A stretch of DNA of 10,853 bases from Erysipelotrichaceae bacterium UBA4808 (GCA_002402585.1 DHGC01000104.1:14306-25158); one strand, 5' to 3'. Positions 1-6,340 are shown, numbered from the stretch's first letter. The notes: a model not told the origin generated them from the sequence alone. Numbers and translations: made by a program.

Positions 1-129
1 TTGATGATTCCAAGCAACCTATTAAACACATATTTAGAAGATGGAGATCAACTTTTGGAAGATTTCCGTAGTCTTAAACAAAATCCATTGAAATGGGTGG
101 ATCAATCCATCCAACAACGCTTATTCTAA
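1..129 (+). CDS. 3' end of an unidentified protein-coding gene
   Basis: Frame 1 is open from the window edge to a TAA at 127-129 and encodes the last 42 residues of a protein that begins outside the window. The tail is hydrophilic and helix-like, with the segment EDGDQLLEDFRSLKQN near its middle, and it ends QQRLF. I do not recognise the family from so short a piece. The stop overlaps the stop of the convergent aldo/keto reductase gene by 4 nt, so no room is left for a separate terminator between them. The reading frame is supported by its clean run into the tightly packed convergent stop and by normal amino-acid composition. It could be a chance open frame, but no competing gene covers 1-125. 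Confidence 0.55.
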   Translation: MMIPSNLLNTYLEDGDQLLEDFRSLKQNPLKWVDQSIQQRLF

Positions 130-935
130 AGTTTCTGAATGAGCGTTTTTTCTTCAGATGTAAGATTGAAATCAAAGATCTCCAAATTGGCTTTTTGGTT
201 ATCCACCTTATGGGACTTAGGTATAACGATCACATTGCGTTCGATTTGATATCGCAAGATGACTTGAGCCCAGGTCTTGCCATATTTAGAACCAATGGAA
301 TCCAAGACGAATTTCGCTTCATCACTGACCTTCTTAACGGGTCCCCAAGCTTCCACAAAAACATTGTTTTTCTGACAGAATTCAATGATTTCATCGTTCC
401 ATAAGCCGGGATGTGATTCAATCTGATTGACGACGGGTATCAGGGTGCAATGTTTCAATAGATAATCCAATTGATTCACATCAAAATTAGATACCCCAAT
501 CGAACGCAACTTCCCTTCTTGAACCAAAGCTTCCAAGACCGTCCAAACACGCACATTATCTTCGTTGTTTTCCAGAGGACGATGTAAAAGATAAAGATCG
601 ATCACATCAAGATCCAAAGCCTTCAAACTCTCATTCACAGCTCTTCGAATACAAGCTTCATCCTTGGTATGCAAATCATCCGCAGGTATCTTGGATGTGA
701 TGAATAACGTATCACGATCCAAACCAGAACGCTTGATGGCTAGGCCGACAACCCCTTCATTACGATAAGAAATCGCTGTATCGATCAAAGTGTAACCTAA
801 AGCGAAAGCAGATTCCAGTTCAGTTGTGTCATTGTTGATATCACCCATGTAGTCACGGTTGACCTTCCCATAGGTGTTGGTACCTGTTCCCATCACAGGT
901 ATGCGTAAACCCTTATTTAGTGTAAATGTTTGCAT
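126..935 (-). CDS. Aldo/keto reductase (NADPH-dependent oxidoreductase)
   Basis: A 269-residue soluble enzyme of the aldo/keto reductase superfamily, which reduces aldehydes and ketones with NAD(P)H in a TIM barrel. Counting from the chosen start, the catalytic tetrad is visible: Asp52 and Tyr57 in LIDTAISYRNE, Lys82 in FITSKI, and His118 in LYLLHRP. Other family marks are the SIGVSNF strand, the VVNQIESHP strand and the C-terminal cofactor segment VIPKS. The length is normal for the prokaryotic branch. An in-frame ATG exists 48 nt upstream at 983, but the start at 935 follows a GGAGG site by 5-6 nt and the protein then opens as MQTFTLNKGLRIPVMGTGT, as family members do. The gene has its own promoter facing the neighbouring plus-strand surface genes. 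The natural substrate cannot be told from sequence. Codon use resembles the surrounding chromosomal genes. Confidence 0.93.
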   Translation of the reverse strand: MQTFTLNKGLRIPVMGTGTNTYGKVNRDYMGDINNDTTELESAFALGYTLIDTAISYRNEGVVGLAIKRSGLDRDTLFITSKIPADDLHTKDEACIRRAVNESLKALDLDVIDLYLLHRPLENNEDNVRVWTVLEALVQEGKLRSIGVSNFDVNQLDYLLKHCTLIPVVNQIESHPGLWNDEIIEFCQKNNVFVEAWGPVKKVSDEAKFVLDSIGSKYGKTWAQVILRYQIERNVIVIPKSHKVDNQKANLEIFDFNLTSEEKTLIQKL

Positions 936-940
936 GCGAA

Positions 941-946
941 TCCTCC
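941..946 (-). promoter_or_regulatory. Ribosome binding site of the aldo/keto reductase gene
   Basis: The minus strand reads GGAGGA here, followed by TTCGC and the ATG at 935. This near-consensus site decides the start in favour of 935 over the upstream ATG at 983, which itself lies inside the -35 region of the promoter. Confidence 0.85.
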
Positions 947-954
947 ATGGGTTC

Positions 955-983
955 ATTGTATACCATCTTCCATTCGATGTCAT
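955..983 (-). promoter_or_regulatory. Promoter of the aldo/keto reductase gene
   Basis: On the minus strand a -35 box ATGACA (978-983, 5 of 6 to TTGACA) is followed after exactly 17 nt by a -10 box TACAAT (955-960, 5 of 6 to TATAAT). Transcription would begin near 948, leaving a leader of only about a dozen bases that contains the GGAGG site. This looks like a standard vegetative sigma-factor promoter. Confidence 0.75.
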
Positions 984-997
984 AATGCATGTATGAC
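979..997. promoter_or_regulatory. Inverted repeat, possible operator between divergent promoters
   Basis: GTCATA (979-984) and TATGAC (992-997) form a perfect 6-bp inverted repeat around a 7-nt centre that is itself nearly palindromic (ATGCAT at 985-990). It overlaps the -35 box of the aldo/keto reductase promoter and lies just upstream of the -35 of the divergent promoter. That is where a dimeric repressor or MerR-like regulator would bind. No regulator gene is in the window, so its role is inference. Confidence 0.45.
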
Positions 998-1010
998 AAG
1001 ACCATTAATA

Positions 1011-1039
1011 TAGGCAATGGGGCTCAATTATGTTAAAAT
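1011..1039 (+). promoter_or_regulatory. Extended -10 promoter of the membrane-protein/glucosaminidase pair
   Basis: TAGGCA (1011-1016, 4 of 6 to TTGACA), a 17-nt spacer, then TAAAAT (1034-1039, 5 of 6 to TATAAT) preceded by TG at 1031-1032, giving the extended form TGnTAAAAT. The expected transcription start, 7 nt after the -10, is the A of the ATG at 1047. No Shine-Dalgarno sequence lies before that ATG, so the transcript may be leaderless. Confidence 0.55.
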
Positions 1040-1046
1040 GACAAAG

Positions 1047-1997
1047 ATGAAAAGCACTACACTTAACGTTATAAAAACCATCTTTGTTTTAGCGGTTCTT
1101 AGCTTTATGATCGTGGCTGGTATTTTCATATGGAATCTAATTGTAAAGGAACCTGCAATCGAAGATCCGATTGTGAACGATCCTACGGTCCAACAGACTT
1201 TCGAGTTTACAGTAAACGAATTCACGCTCTTTGAAATTGAAGAATTTGGCTTTGATTTCATATTAGCCGATATCCATGTCAAGAGTAATAAACCCATCAA
1301 TATCTCTCTCAGTCATTTCACAACCAGTGAAAACATTCAACTGAATAGTGTCGATCAGTATCTGGGTCGCATCGAACAAGCTGGGTATACCTTTGGGGAT
1401 TATGAATTGGTATTCTCACTCTACTCGTCGAATGCAGAGATGGATGGACTTCTCTTTATCCCAATCGTTAATACTGAAATCACAGCACTTGATGTGAATA
1501 TCAATCTCTATCCGAGCAGCATCTTATCGTTTGATTTGAATAATCCCACGAATATAGGTACCAAATCTTTCCTCGGCATCAGTGAAACAGGTTTGGAACC
1601 TAACACAGCTGCTAACATGACTGTACTCAATAAGACGACCGTTAGTCCAACAGAATTCTATCAACTGGACGCGAATGGCAATCGTGTTGAGGCAAGTTTT
1701 ACTTCACAATCACAAATCGTCGCAATCAAAATCAAGATTGAGAATAAACTCAGTGAATCCTTTAGAATCACAAAGGCGCTCATCAAGAATGGTGGAACCC
1801 TCTATGATGCGGTGGATCACTCCTATCTGATCGATGGGGCAACAAACTTAAGCAATGTCTATATCAGTGATACCGTAGAAGGTTATCTCTTCTTTGAAGT
1901 CTTAGGGGATGTCGATTTATCTACGTTCACTGAAGCTCAAATTTATCTTTCTGTCTCTGACGACAAATATTATCCACTTTCACTTACAGGTAATTAA
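1047..1997 (+). CDS. Membrane-anchored extracellular protein of unknown function
   Basis: From the start at 1047 this is a 316-residue protein with a short basic N-terminus (MKSTTLNVIK) and one hydrophobic segment at about residues 11-33. A long extracytoplasmic, mostly beta-predicted region rich in Ile, Asn, Thr and Ser follows. I do not recognise the family with certainty. The last ~90 residues alternate strands in a way that recalls DUF4352-like immunoglobulin folds (IVAIKIKIENKLS, then VEGYLFFEV), which is only an impression. An upstream in-frame ATG at 1017 would add ten residues, but it lies before the likely -10 box and has no ribosome site. The stop TAA overlaps the ATG of the glucosaminidase gene by one base, so translation is coupled. 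The pair probably acts together at the cell surface, perhaps with this protein positioning or restraining the wall hydrolase. Confidence 0.8.
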   Translation: MKSTTLNVIKTIFVLAVLSFMIVAGIFIWNLIVKEPAIEDPIVNDPTVQQTFEFTVNEFTLFEIEEFGFDFILADIHVKSNKPINISLSHFTTSENIQLNSVDQYLGRIEQAGYTFGDYELVFSLYSSNAEMDGLLFIPIVNTEITALDVNINLYPSSILSFDLNNPTNIGTKSFLGISETGLEPNTAANMTVLNKTTVSPTEFYQLDANGNRVEASFTSQSQIVAIKIKIENKLSESFRITKALIKNGGTLYDAVDHSYLIDGATNLSNVYISDTVEGYLFFEVLGDVDLSTFTEAQIYLSVSDDKYYPLSLTGN

Positions 1998-4630
1998 TGA
2001 AACGTATATTCATCTTTCTTATCACACTTTTACTCGTATTGGTCCAAGCGGAAGCTTGGACGATTACGTATGCAGCATCAAATGTTCCTGTTGCTTGTAC
2101 TGTAAATCAATATAGTGTTGATCGCATTACGGGTAAAGATCAGTTTACCAATCTTGGATGTTTCAATGAAACACAGTTCCAACAAGCTTATGATTTCATG
2201 TTAAGTGAAGCTGCAAAAGCCCCGAACGTTGTTATTCGACATGAAGAATCCTACAGTCCAATGAATATCGTAGCGGCTGATCGTGCAATGGCTTATTCAC
2301 AAAATCATACTTATCTATATTCAGAAACAATTAATATTTGGAAAGATAAAGCTCAAACAGTACCGTATACATACATTAGCCAAGCTAACCCCCTTTACTA
2401 CTATAACACTCAAATTAAATCAAAGTCTCCTTCTGAAGTTATCAAGCCTTCAGATCTTGTCGCTGAAGTTGAAGTCAATGGAGCTCGTGGATTCATTCAA
2501 ATAAATGGAATTGATATCATCCCTTTGATTTATGTCGAGAATCGCATCAACAATTGGTACATTAGTTTTACGACCCGAAGTTCACTAGACAACAGCTATA
2601 CTGGGCATATCATTCGCCCAAACATCACTCAATATAAAGTTGCGGATGTCACAAGCACTACGAAAACTGGAAATGTCACAATAAAACAAATTTCCGTTCA
2701 GGTGGATACAGCCTTGTATGTCAATACTTATTCGTATGGTGTTGCCCCCGATTGGTTAACAAATGGCACTTATTATAGCCCCAATGGCATCGTCTTTTAT
2801 ACAGATATGGATTTGAAAAATCCTGTCATGGTAAATGGTGTCGTAGGTCGATATTATAATTATTATGATTTTTTGAATCTTAGAACAGTCACACAATATA
2901 CTGAAGCGGAACTAAATGAATATTTTAACTATTATTTTTCCGTGAATAAGCTCGATCCAAATTCGAGTGTCATGAAAGATAAAGGAAGTGCGTTCGTAAA
3001 TGCTCAGAATACTTATGGAATGAATGCCTTGATGATCTACTCAATGGCAATACATGAGAGTGCTTATGGTACAAGCAGTTATGCGGTGAATCGCTATAAT
3101 CTTTTTGGTTATGGAGCATATGATAGCAATCCGGACAGTGCTTATACTTTTAATAGTGTCGAACAGTCTGTAGACGAACATATGGGTATCAACCTTAGGC
3201 ATTATCTTGATTACAGTAACTACAATGCTACAGCAAACAGTTCCCTTTTCTATGCTTCAAACATCGGTACAAAAGGTGCTGGCATTAATACGCGCTACGC
3301 TTCCGATCCTTGGTGGAGCATTAAAATCGCTGGTTATGCATTTCGAATAGATCGGTATTTAGGACTCAAGGATTTGAATCGATATCAGATCGCAATACTG
3401 AAAACTGATGCTGTTCGTTCAGTTTACACAAATACGAATCTAAATACTGTACTATACTCAATCAATGATAGAGCTACGAATTATCCCTTTACAATTTCCG
3501 CTACATCTGGAGATGTACTATATGTTCCATCAACAAATCCTATATCAAATGGTACAGTAATCACTGCTTCTACTGCTGGGTTAGTACCATACAATACTGC
3601 GACTTCTATTGGGCTTATTAATCGAAATCAAGTTGATTATGTTAATACACCTAGCATTAATCCTGTTGTAGTCAATGGAGAAGATGTTTTGCTAACTTAT
3701 GTAACTAATTGGGATTGGCAAGGTAATAATCTATATGTCAAAGGATGGGCAGCATTAAATCAAACTAATATGAATCTTGGAGAAGTAACTCATCAAGTAA
3801 ATGTCGTAAATTTAAATGACGAGACACAGAAGTATACATTTAATATGAATATTGCTAGCGCAAACTATGTTCTTAATCTTGGAAATGGATTCGATTATAC
3901 AAAAGCATGGTTTGATGGCACAATTGATGTCACATCACTCCCTGAAGGTAATTTTAGATTTGAGATTGTGACTAAGAGTGGAGATACTAGTGGCCTCTCC
4001 GTCCTCAGTAACTCAACAATTGATGCTCCTAGAACACCTGTAAAAATTGCTGAGAATGGATACTACTATAGAGTTTCTTTCAACAACACACGTCGAATGC
4101 GGTTTGAATTAGCAAAAGAATTAGGAATAACTGTCGAAGGATTATCACCTTTATTACCTTCTAGATTCAACTCAACATCTTATTTTACAGAGTTCACAAC
4201 CAAAGAAAATTTAGAGAATAAGATATTAATTGATTTAAAAGGTATAGCGTTTATACAAAATGCATCTACGGGTCCAAATGATCAGGTTAAACATCAACTA
4301 CTACTACTTTCCTCAACAGGTTTACAACAAACTTATGACTTAACAACATCAACTGGTCCGTATAACTTATCAAATAGTGGATATGACTATAGCTTTGCAT
4401 GGTTTACAGGCATTGACATTGATATTTCTTCGCTTCCAAATGATACCTATCGCATCTTCGTTGTGACCACGACAAAAGACTATAAAGATCTTGTAGAAGT
4501 AAGAGATTTATTAATCGTCAATGATCAATCATTCGAAACGAGCACAAAGAATTTACAGTTGCGCCAGAATGCTAATGTAAGAAGACGATACTCATTAACA
4601 ATTACTGACAAAGTAGTTGCTACACCATAA
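1997..4630 (+). CDS. Secreted N-acetylglucosaminidase (GH73-type wall hydrolase)
   Basis: An 877-residue exported protein that should cleave the glycan strands of peptidoglycan. Residues 1-27 form a signal peptide (MKRIFIFLITLLLVLVQAEA, then a YAA site). Residues ~50-300 form an accessory region whose FNETQFQQAYDF and YSPMNIVAADRAMAY segments resemble parts found before catalytic domains in clostridial wall enzymes. The glucosaminidase domain lies at ~320-455: the likely catalytic Glu354 is in AIHESAYGTS, followed by NRYNLFGYGAYDSNP and YASDPWWSIKIA, all hallmarks of LytD-like enzymes. Residues ~565-676 and ~742-842 are two related beta-rich repeats, probably wall-binding or spacer modules. 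The start is coupled to the preceding gene (TAATG overlap) with a modest AGG 6 nt upstream. The 3' third is more AT-rich than the 5' part. No sortase motif is present. Function is confident; binding target is not. Confidence 0.9.
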   Translation: MKRIFIFLITLLLVLVQAEAWTITYAASNVPVACTVNQYSVDRITGKDQFTNLGCFNETQFQQAYDFMLSEAAKAPNVVIRHEESYSPMNIVAADRAMAYSQNHTYLYSETINIWKDKAQTVPYTYISQANPLYYYNTQIKSKSPSEVIKPSDLVAEVEVNGARGFIQINGIDIIPLIYVENRINNWYISFTTRSSLDNSYTGHIIRPNITQYKVADVTSTTKTGNVTIKQISVQVDTALYVNTYSYGVAPDWLTNGTYYSPNGIVFYTDMDLKNPVMVNGVVGRYYNYYDFLNLRTVTQYTEAELNEYFNYYFSVNKLDPNSSVMKDKGSAFVNAQNTYGMNALMIYSMAIHESAYGTSSYAVNRYNLFGYGAYDSNPDSAYTFNSVEQSVDEHMGINLRHYLDYSNYNATANSSLFYASNIGTKGAGINTRYASDPWWSIKIAGYAFRIDRYLGLKDLNRYQIAILKTDAVRSVYTNTNLNTVLYSINDRATNYPFTISATSGDVLYVPSTNPISNGTVITASTAGLVPYNTATSIGLINRNQVDYVNTPSINPVVVNGEDVLLTYVTNWDWQGNNLYVKGWAALNQTNMNLGEVTHQVNVVNLNDETQKYTFNMNIASANYVLNLGNGFDYTKAWFDGTIDVTSLPEGNFRFEIVTKSGDTSGLSVLSNSTIDAPRTPVKIAENGYYYRVSFNNTRRMRFELAKELGITVEGLSPLLPSRFNSTSYFTEFTTKENLENKILIDLKGIAFIQNASTGPNDQVKHQLLLLSSTGLQQTYDLTTSTGPYNLSNSGYDYSFAWFTGIDIDISSLPNDTYRIFVVTTTKDYKDLVEVRDLLIVNDQSFETSTKNLQLRQNANVRRRYSLTITDKVVATP
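3689..4522 (+). repeat. Two divergent copies of a ~105-residue beta-sandwich-like repeat
   Basis: Within the glucosaminidase, residues ~565-676 and ~742-842 share a layout: an early hydrophobic strand, a QV-initiated strand (HQVNVVNL / HQLLLLSS), then a signature block. The block reads GFDYTKAWFDGTIDVTSL in copy one and GYDYSFAWFTGIDIDISSL in copy two, each followed by Pro and a FRFEIVT / YRIFVVT strand. A linker of about 65 residues separates them. The likeness is clear at protein level but not in the DNA, so the duplication is old. Confidence 0.75.
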
Positions 4631-4746
4631 AAATTAGATAAGGAATGTCAAGGATAATTGAGGATTCTTTCATTTCAAGATCAATTTGAGAAGTTCCCAT
4701 GACGAAAAGAGTCTTTTATCAATTAAGATTTTGTGCTATTGTCTAA
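4631..4746. other. Short intergenic stretch between glucosaminidase gene and IS element
   Basis: This AT-rich stretch holds no gene. An imperfect inverted repeat AAAAGA-G-TCTTTT (4704-4716) followed by ATC could be a weak plus-strand terminator for the glucosaminidase gene, but its usable stem is only about 5 bp. The 10-mer ACGAAAAGAG (4702-4711) occurs again at the far edge of the IS element (6338-6347). AATTAGATA occurs at both 4632-4640 and 4745-4753. Confidence 0.4.
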
Positions 4747-4782
4747 TTAGATAGAGTAGACTTCGCCGGATTGGTATAAACT

Positions 4783-5946
4783 TTAAATAATGCGAAGCAG
4801 TTTAGCACAACCGGCAATCTTAGCAGACTTATTGGGATGAGTCTGCTTTTTCTTTTGGACGTACATTTTAATTGGGTGATCGGTGGATACTTGAATACTG
4901 ATTCCAATGACTTGATAGAGGATTGCCCTGAGATAGCAATTGCCCTTCTTACTGATGCCTAGATGTTTCCCATCCTTCTGACCCGATTGATAAACAAGCG
5001 GATCCAGGCCGGCATAGGCAATGAGTTGACGGTTGTTTCTAAACCGTGAGAGATCTCCAAGTTCCGCAATCAAGCGTACCGCCAAGAGTGGTCCGATTCC
5101 AGGAATGCTCTTAAGCTGCTTGTAAAGCGGAAATTTCTCAACCATGACCGTCATCTGTTCAATGATGTGGTTTCGCTCTAGTGTGTAGAATTTGATCTGC
5201 TGTATGAATAATCTCAAGATTTGTGTGTCCACGCTCTCAGAGGACGTTCCAGGCACACAGTTCTGACAGTAGCCCTTTAATGCTTGAGCGACCTGCTGCG
5301 CTCTACCAGACTGGAGTCCATCCTTGATAAGACGATGCTCGATGGCATCGGAACGCTTATGAAGAATGAGCTCTGGATGCGGATAAGCCTCAAGTAGATT
5401 GAGGGTATACGTTGTATAAACATTGTCAAAACAGTCTTCAAACCGTGGAAACAGGATGTCCAACTTTTCTTTGAAATGCACCTTGCACGTAACCATCAAC
5501 TTCGTCAAGGCTTGATAACTACGATCCAGCTGAAGGAGTTCATAATACACTTCAGCAGAGTTGGGACTGAGATGCATATCTCCATCGTAAAAGAGTCTTG
5601 CCAAGGACTTGGGGTCCGCCTTATCGCTCTTGGGAATACGAATGCCACTGTTCTTTCGATGCTTGGCCGCCAAGAGCGGACTGACTTCACACTGGGGATA
5701 ATGCTTATCCTTGAGGTAGCGCTTCAAGGGACGATGGTAGATGCCTGTGGTCTCATAGATGAAGATGGGTAGACTTCCTTCCACGGTGTTCAAACGATTG
5801 TACAAATCATCCAAGACATTGAATCCCTCCCGATCATGAAGGATCTCAATCGGTTTTTGAACCAACTCATCCTTGGTGGCGTAGGCACAGACATGACTTT
5901 TGCCTTTAGATACGTCGATTGCGATACAAGACTGTGTGCTGTTCAT
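4783..5946 (-). CDS. IS110-family DEDD recombinase, C-terminus cut by a stop codon
   Basis: A 387-residue RNA-guided recombinase. The N-terminal RuvC-like domain shows Asp11 in CIAIDVSKGKSH, Glu65 in YETTGIYH, and Asp108 and Asp111 in KSDKADPKSLARL. The C-terminal domain has the helix-hairpin-helix SIPGIGPLLAVRLIAELGD (~280-298) and YAGLDPLVYQSG, whose Ser321 matches the family's catalytic serine. The start at 5946 has AAAGGAG 7 nt upstream; the ATG at 5997 lies inside the candidate RNA and is unlikely. The protein ends KLLRII then TAA (4783-4785). Beyond it the frame stays open for eleven codons (SLYQSGEVYSI) to a second TAA at 4747-4749. Relatives usually continue KLLRIIY, so a Tyr codon has probably become TAA. 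The loss removes about twelve residues; activity may be reduced or lost. Confidence 0.92.
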   Translation of the reverse strand: MNSTQSCIAIDVSKGKSHVCAYATKDELVQKPIEILHDREGFNVLDDLYNRLNTVEGSLPIFIYETTGIYHRPLKRYLKDKHYPQCEVSPLLAAKHRKNSGIRIPKSDKADPKSLARLFYDGDMHLSPNSAEVYYELLQLDRSYQALTKLMVTCKVHFKEKLDILFPRFEDCFDNVYTTYTLNLLEAYPHPELILHKRSDAIEHRLIKDGLQSGRAQQVAQALKGYCQNCVPGTSSESVDTQILRLFIQQIKFYTLERNHIIEQMTVMVEKFPLYKQLKSIPGIGPLLAVRLIAELGDLSRFRNNRQLIAYAGLDPLVYQSGQKDGKHLGISKKGNCYLRAILYQVIGISIQVSTDHPIKMYVQKKKQTHPNKSAKIAGCAKLLRII

Positions 5947-5953
5947 CGCACAA

Positions 5954-5960
5954 CTCCTTT
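5954..5960 (-). promoter_or_regulatory. Ribosome binding site of the IS110 recombinase
   Basis: AAAGGAG on the minus strand, 7 nt before the ATG at 5946. This strong site fixes the start at MNSTQSC rather than at the in-frame ATG 51 nt upstream. Confidence 0.85.
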
Positions 5961-5990
5961 CCGGCATGCTTGACGACAGGTTGCGTCCTC

Positions 5991-6150
5991 TCTCCATCCT
6001 TCATTCTATTTTCGTGTGTGATGTAGGGTCATCTAGGATGCCCGAATTAGATCTAAGTAGATTCAAAAGGATGGAAGAGGATGGAATCATTTTTTTTGGT
6101 GCGATCTTGAAAACCTTAAGTCGCTAAAAGAGCAATTACTTCTCATCCTC
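5991..6150 (-). ncRNA. Candidate IS110 bridge RNA (target- and donor-binding loops)
   Basis: Read on the minus strand, two tandem modules of the same design fold by hand. Module 1: stem GAGGATG-a-GAA (6150-6140) with TTCCATCCTC (6086-6077), 10 bp and one bulge. Inside are a 5' loop (6139-6125), a capping hairpin (6124-6101) and a 3' loop (6100-6087). Module 2: stem TTCCATCCTT (6076-6067) with AAGGATGGA-g-A (6001-5991), 10 bp and one bulge, with a 5' loop (6066-6044), cap (6043-6026) and 3' loop (6025-6002). Both caps have 7 bp and a single bulged A on the 3' arm. IS110 bridge RNAs are known to have a target-binding loop followed by a donor-binding loop upstream of the recombinase, with guides on the two sides of each internal loop. 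Module 1 fits the target loop and module 2 the donor loop. The transcript probably extends on both sides, perhaps to the hairpin at 6177-6205. No convincing promoter was found for it. Confidence 0.7.
6003..6032 (-). promoter_or_regulatory. Possible promoter for the IS110 recombinase
   Basis: ATGACC (6027-6032, 4 of 6 to TTGACA), an 18-nt spacer, and TAGAAT (6003-6008, 5 of 6 to TATAAT) would start transcription near 5996, with a ~50-nt leader before the ribosome site. It lies inside the candidate donor-binding loop, so either function may dominate, and the match may be chance. Confidence 0.25.
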
Positions 6151-6176
6151 AACCCCATCTTCATGCTAAAACAAAA

Positions 6177-6205
6177 GGTCAGAAGAATCACCTGTTCTTC
6201 CGACC
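6177..6205 (-). terminator. Strong hairpin with T-rich tail in the left end of the IS
   Basis: On the minus strand GGTC-GGAAGAA pairs with TTCTTC-TGACC (11-position stem, one mismatch, 7-nt loop), followed at once by TTTTGTTTT. This is the shape of an intrinsic terminator acting on leftward transcripts, and could shield the element from read-through out of the PASTA operon. It could equally be the 5' stem-loop of the bridge RNA. Confidence 0.55.
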
Positions 6206-6340
6206 AAATCAAGATGTCGTTCCATTTATGAAGCAAATGGAGAAACAAAGAGTCAAAGCCCTACGGTGACGTCCATCTCACCCTCATTCTATGACTTTCA
6301 AGTCAGAAGATTCAAGATTTTCTTCTAACTTTAATATACG
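6206..6340. other. Hairpin-rich outer part of the IS left end
   Basis: There is no open reading frame of note. Several short inverted repeats follow one another: CCATTT/AAATGG (6222-6240), GGTGA/TCACC (6265-6282), GACTT/AAGTC (6293-6304), and a 10-position stem with one mismatch at 6301-6310 with 6321-6330. TCATTCTAT at 6284-6292 recurs at 6001-6009 beside the donor loop. No convincing promoter was found. Confidence 0.4.

Larger units (their letters stand above)
4747..6340 (-). mobile_element. IS110-family insertion sequence with bridge-RNA-bearing left end
   Basis: The element carries one DEDD recombinase gene and a ~390-nt non-coding end upstream of it, the arrangement of the IS110 group rather than IS1111. 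No terminal inverted repeats are seen, as expected. I set the ends from guide-like matches. The minus strand at 4752-4745 reads ATCTAATT, identical to a loop in the upstream RNA. The minus strand at 6344-6338 reads TTTTCGT, complementary to ACGAAAA in the same loop. Both junctions then share a TT core (AA on plus at 4745-4746 and 6341-6342). The right end so defined falls exactly after the TAA that would be the recombinase's natural stop. The coding part is clearly richer in GC than the flanks (31 of 60 in 5221-5280), consistent with recent arrival. Family is certain; exact ends are inferred. Confidence 0.75.

Noticed and set aside
93..404. Plus-strand ORF opposite the aldo/keto reductase
   Set aside because: It is antisense to a gene with full catalytic motifs and has no ribosome site or family features.
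936..983. Upstream start of the aldo/keto reductase at 983
   Set aside because: It would place the N-terminus inside the promoter; the GGAGG site and family N-terminus favour 935.
1017..1046. ATG at 1017 as start of the unknown membrane protein
   Set aside because: No ribosome site; it precedes the likely -10 box, and the extra residues do not resemble a signal anchor. Kept only as an alternative.
4631..4690. Interrupted inverted repeat AATTGA/TCAATT after the glucosaminidase gene as a terminator
   Set aside because: The stem is weak and not followed by a T-tract.
5476..5772. Plus-strand ORFs inside the recombinase gene
   Set aside because: These are shadows of the DEDD recombinase frame with no start signals or recognisable domains.
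5900..6127. Plus-strand 75-codon ORF across the IS left end
   Set aside because: It overlaps the recombinase start and the structured non-coding region, has no ribosome site, and shows low-complexity composition.
4747..6340. Terminal inverted repeats or a long target-site duplication at the IS ends
   Set aside because: No matching inverted ends were found, which fits IS110. The only direct repeats are short T/A-rich words that do not give consistent outer borders.
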